Shown one piece after another: positions 60,880 through 64,000 of a stretch of 64,000 nt of DNA. Made by a program: the position numbers and the translations under genes. The first letter of the stretch is position 1, and each line of letters opens with the position of its first letter. The stretch lies in assembly GCF_002939865.1 (NCBI RefSeq), contig NZ_MDEE01000007.1:80933-144932 (forward strand). Direction: 5' to 3'. The DNA is from Xanthomonas dyei (GTDB taxonomy: Bacteria; Pseudomonadota; Gammaproteobacteria; Xanthomonadales; Xanthomonadaceae). Below the pieces are notes generated by a model. It was not told where the DNA came from. It worked only from the letters and a program-made list of their open reading frames with translations, and did no database searches.

Positions 60880-61727
60880 TGTCGGCAAGGCGTCAGTCAT
60901 TGCAGAAGGTTCCGAAAAAGCGAATGGTGGCCCGCGCACTTGGGCCAATCGCTCTGCTTGTAAATGAACGCGCGCTCTTCACCAGAATGGTTAGCCGAGA
61001 TATTAGTTCGAGATATAAAGGCTCTGTCTTTGGTCTGCTGTGGACTATCTTGAATCCCCTGGTGTTGCTTGCAGTATTTGGATTTGTATTTGGGACTGTC
61101 CTGAAAGCAAAATGGGGCGTGGGAACAAAGGATAATTTTTCTTTGGTTCTGTTCAGTGGACTTTCTGTTTTCTTGCTTGCCTCTGAATGCCTGAATCGCG
61201 CACCAATGTTAGTGGTTCAGCATGCGACATACGTGAAAAAGGTGGTCTTTCCACTGCCGTTATTACCTCCAATTGTAGTGGGCTCAGCTGTTGTCAACTT
61301 TGGTGTCGCGGTGGGCTTGCTGCTTCTGGTTCAGATTTTTTTAACGGGTAAGGTGTATTCAAGCTGGGTCACAATTCCTCTTGTGGTCGCGCCGCTTCTA
61401 ATAATGTTAACTGGTTTGGTTTATTTGGTCTCAGCACTTGGCGTTTTTCTAAGGGATCTTAATCAGCTTATGGGCTTGGTTACTTTGGTGATAATGTATA
61501 TGAGTCCGATCCTGTTTCCCATGGAGACCGTTCCAGCTGAGTTTCGTGATTATCTTTTCTTGAATCCCGTTACTGTCCCGGTAAATGAGTTGCGGCATGT
61601 AATTTTGGCTGGAAATAATCCGGACTGGGTTGCGATAGGGGTATATTTCTTAATCTCTTTGGTGACGTTGTTACTGGGTTACGGGTTTTTCCTGCGGTGC
61701 CAGCGAGGATTTGCAGATGTCTTATGA
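60876..61727 (+). CDS. wzm: O-antigen ABC transporter permease
   Basis: The 283-residue ABC-2 permease has six predicted helices and the family start (LVNERALFTRMVSRDISSRYKGSVFGLLW). With Wzt it carries finished O-antigen chains across the inner membrane. Codon use is AT-rich, with many ATA, TTA and TTT codons, in sharp contrast to everything to the left. It overlaps metB (ATGATG), so it may be read from the metB transcript. Confidence 0.92.
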   Translation: MMSARRQSLQKVPKKRMVARALGPIALLVNERALFTRMVSRDISSRYKGSVFGLLWTILNPLVLLAVFGFVFGTVLKAKWGVGTKDNFSLVLFSGLSVFLLASECLNRAPMLVVQHATYVKKVVFPLPLLPPIVVGSAVVNFGVAVGLLLLVQIFLTGKVYSSWVTIPLVVAPLLIMLTGLVYLVSALGVFLRDLNQLMGLVTLVIMYMSPILFPMETVPAEFRDYLFLNPVTVPVNELRHVILAGNNPDWVAIGVYFLISLVTLLLGYGFFLRCQRGFADVL

Positions 61728-63057
61728 TGCGGCAATTGTCATCGACGACGTCTATAAAAGCTATACCGTGTTTGACACGCCTGCTCATAGGCTCTGGCAA
61801 ATGCTTTTTCGTGGAAAGAAAAAGTTGTTTAAGGAGCATCGAGTTATAAAAGGAGTTTCTTTTTCTGTTGGGAAAGGCGAGACGGTAGGATTAATAGGTC
61901 GGAACGGTGCTGGGAAATCGACTTTATTGCAGATCATCTGCGGAACCTTAGAGCCTACAGCAGGGAATGTAAGTATCAACGGCCGCGTTGCCGCATTGCT
62001 GGAGCTTGGCGCTGGTTTCAATCCAGAGTTTACTGGGCAAGAAAATATCTTCATGAGTGCCCAGATTTTAGGTCTAACAGAAGATCAGATAAAAGAACGA
62101 TACGAATCAATCATTCGCTTCGCCGATATTGGCGCCTACCTTGAGCAACCAGTTAAAACATACTCGAGTGGTATGTTCATGAGACTGGCTTTTTCAGTGA
62201 TAGCTCATGTGGATGCTGACATATTGGTTATTGATGAAGCCTTAGCCGTAGGCGACGCGTACTTTGTCCAAAAATGCATGCGATTCCTGAGAAATTTCAC
62301 TCAGAATGGAGGTACTCTACTTTTCGTAAGCCACGATACGACTACAGTAACTTCCTTGTGCGATCGTGCAGTTTGGATATACGATGGCAAGGTGAGGATG
62401 GATGATAAGCCTAAAAAAGTCTCTCAGGCTTATCTAGCCGACATGTATCAGAGTAATGAGGAGACGGATAAAGTTTTTGACTATTCTGCGAATAGTGGTG
62501 AGACGCAGTACGAAGATTTCCAAGACGTCCGGCGGGATTTCGTCGTCCACTCTAATTTACGTAATGACATATCGGTTGCCATGTTTAACCCAAACTCTGA
62601 ATCTTTCGGCAAAGGTGGAGTAAGAGTGAAAGATGTACGAATACAAGGAGCCGATGGGCAATCGTTAATGTGGATGGTGGGCGGAGAGTCTGCATCTCTT
62701 ACAATACGGTTCGAGTGCATGCGTAGCGTCTGCGACATGATCGTTGGATTTATTGTCCGAAATCGTCAAGGCCTGTCGATCTTTGGGGATAATACTTATA
62801 TATCCCACCTAGGTCATGACCTGAACGGCGATATTGGAGAAAACTGGGTGGCGCGTTTCGATTTTCGTATGCCTATATTGCCAGGCGGGGACTACTCAAT
62901 TTCAGTGGCAGTTTCGGAGGGAAGCCAGCACGATCACATTGTCCACACGTGGTTGCATGATGCCTTAGTGCTTACAAGTCACTCTTCGTCAATTGCGACT
63001 GGTTTGGTTGGAATTCCAATGCGTTCAATAATATTAGAGCGTATTTCAACTGGTTGA
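61717..63057 (+). CDS. wzt: O-antigen ABC transporter ATPase with carbohydrate-binding tail
   Basis: The 446-residue protein has P-loop GRNGAGKST (61-69), a degenerate signature YSSGM (149-153) and Walker B LVIDEA (170-175). A long C-terminal domain (about 270-446) of beta strands follows, the Wzt_C type that recognises the end cap of the O-antigen. ATG 61717 lies 8 bp after GAGGA and overlaps wzm by 11 bp. Codon use is AT-rich like wzm. Confidence 0.92.
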   Translation: MSYDAAIVIDDVYKSYTVFDTPAHRLWQMLFRGKKKLFKEHRVIKGVSFSVGKGETVGLIGRNGAGKSTLLQIICGTLEPTAGNVSINGRVAALLELGAGFNPEFTGQENIFMSAQILGLTEDQIKERYESIIRFADIGAYLEQPVKTYSSGMFMRLAFSVIAHVDADILVIDEALAVGDAYFVQKCMRFLRNFTQNGGTLLFVSHDTTTVTSLCDRAVWIYDGKVRMDDKPKKVSQAYLADMYQSNEETDKVFDYSANSGETQYEDFQDVRRDFVVHSNLRNDISVAMFNPNSESFGKGGVRVKDVRIQGADGQSLMWMVGGESASLTIRFECMRSVCDMIVGFIVRNRQGLSIFGDNTYISHLGHDLNGDIGENWVARFDFRMPILPGGDYSISVAVSEGSQHDHIVHTWLHDALVLTSHSSSIATGLVGIPMRSIILERISTG

Positions 63058-64000
63058 TTAGCGTGATGCGCAATTGGCGGTGCTGCACTGCATTTCAATA
63101 ACACGTAATGAAAGAAGCCCGCATTTGTCGCCCAAGACTTGGTTCTGGATAGGGTGAACTGTGATAGTTAACCGCTCCACTTGGTCCGTTGAGAGGGTAC
63201 TAAAGTCGGCTTTGCCCTTGGCGATCATCCTAGCCACCTCTACACCGTCTCCCTGAATAGATATCACTTGCTCTGATTTGCATCGAGGATCCACTGGATA
63301 TGCACGCAATGTTATCGATTCGATCACACCTTTCAAGTTTAAAGTGGCTGACTCATCTTTAGCTGAATGGGGAAATACTAAATCTTGCGTGATGTTGGGG
63401 TTGATCTCTCCTTGGATAACTTTATTTTTTAGGAGTTTTGCAGTTGCATTTTGATTAAAACGATATATTTTTTTTGGAGGTCTTCCTCGTGCGAGTTGTT
63501 GACTTGCTAAAGCGTAATAGCCTTCTAATATCTTTCTAATCTGATCCCCTCTTGCCGCTTCGCTCAATTTGGGCAAGCGAGCCGAAACCAGGAAAAAGTC
63601 ACTCGAGGGGAGCTGGCTCGATTCAAGTATCCACCCAGGAAGCTCATAACTGTGGATTACGCTAGGTAATAAGGGTAGGGGATAGTTTGCCCAAACCGCG
63701 ACAGGCGGAGATTGTTGTTCGGCTTTGCGTCCGTCAGTGAAACAGCGCTCTTTAAAGGTAGACGCGAGCGCGGGCATATGGTCGCCGTAAAGAATGGCCA
63801 ATGTTGGACGTTGCCGGTGTGATAATTGCTCAATTAAGTATGCCCAAGCCTTGTCAGCTTCGACGGCTCTTGAAATGTAATCTTGGAGCTCCCCGTCCGT
63901 AGATTGGGCCGACGTCCCCCCGCCCTGAGTAGCGATCGGGTTTAGAGTCCGGGGTTGATGATATCGGTGTTTGCCAGATGTTGGGCATAAGCGGACGGCG
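63058..64000 (-). CDS. Sulfatase-fold membrane transferase (LTA synthase-like), C-terminal part
   Basis: The frame is open to the right edge, so the start is outside the window; about 314 codons are visible. RPTLAILYGDHMPAL carries the metal-binding Asp-His of sulfatase/LTA synthase-type phospho-transferases. AYLIEQLSH just before it is typical of the preceding helix. These enzymes add phosphoglycerol or phosphoethanolamine groups to glycans and LPS. The region after the motif is longer than usual and I do not recognise it. Its stop abuts the wzt stop with no gap. AT-rich. Confidence 0.72.
   Translation of the reverse strand, partial: AVRLCPTSGKHRYHQPRTLNPIATQGGGTSAQSTDGELQDYISRAVEADKAWAYLIEQLSHRQRPTLAILYGDHMPALASTFKERCFTDGRKAEQQSPPVAVWANYPLPLLPSVIHSYELPGWILESSQLPSSDFFLVSARLPKLSEAARGDQIRKILEGYYALASQQLARGRPPKKIYRFNQNATAKLLKNKVIQGEINPNITQDLVFPHSAKDESATLNLKGVIESITLRAYPVDPRCKSEQVISIQGDGVEVARMIAKGKADFSTLSTDQVERLTITVHPIQNQVLGDKCGLLSLRVIEMQCSTANCASR

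Overview
The window is GC-rich, densely coded DNA from a plant-associated gammaproteobacterium, almost certainly Xanthomonas. Pointers are the complete atp operon followed at a distance by glmU and glmS, a copLAB copper-resistance operon of the Xanthomonas type, an effector/immunity pair with the C-terminal signal used by the Xanthomonas bacteria-killing type IV secretion system, an exported chorismate mutase, and an AT-rich O-antigen locus starting directly behind metB, the known position of the variable LPS cluster in this genus. The species cannot be fixed from the sequence alone.

Layout. 1-4.5 kb: end of lpdA, a secreted amidohydrolase, a secreted DUF6624-type protein, an outer-membrane barrel, and a 630-bp gap holding the atp promoter and a possible minus-strand small RNA. 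4.5-12 kb: atpI-B-E-F-H-A-G-D-C; three of its spacers carry facing arrays of a GGGAATC-like heptamer. 12.2-16.5 kb: exported chorismate mutase, a GtrA-like membrane protein, glmU and a beta-helix protein. 16.6-24.7 kb (minus strand): a seven-gene operon for a MacAB-like exporter that ends with its own sigma-54 activator and histidine kinase; in front of it lie a sigma-54 promoter and a cluster of GCGGACAC sites. 24.9-31.8 kb: glmS and several secreted proteins of unknown function. 31.9-34.8 kb: type IV effector plus lipoprotein immunity protein. 35-39.4 kb: gloA and copLAB. 39.6-54.6 kb: housekeeping genes (a PLP-dependent cysteine synthase homologue, prlC, fabAB, dinB, gph, msrC, bioD, a phasin, queD, an RhlE-type helicase, fahA-maiA). 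54.9-60.9 kb: pilU, two DUF4398-type periplasmic proteins, a strongly structured 290-nt candidate non-coding RNA, a DUF465 protein, and the transsulfuration pair cbs-metB. From 60.9 kb to the end: wzm and wzt of an ABC-type O-antigen exporter, then the C-terminal part of a sulfatase-fold transferase on the opposite strand.

Points that stand out: (1) four copies of a roughly 143-bp element with terminal inverted repeats, one of which supplies the start codon and first codons of a secreted protein; (2) the self-contained sigma-54 circuit for the exporter operon; (3) the structured RNA before the DUF465 gene; (4) the effector/immunity pair; (5) the composition break at the 3' end of metB; (6) a 17-bp-period tandem array between fabA and dinB. 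No rRNA, tRNA, CRISPR array, transposase or integrase was recognised.
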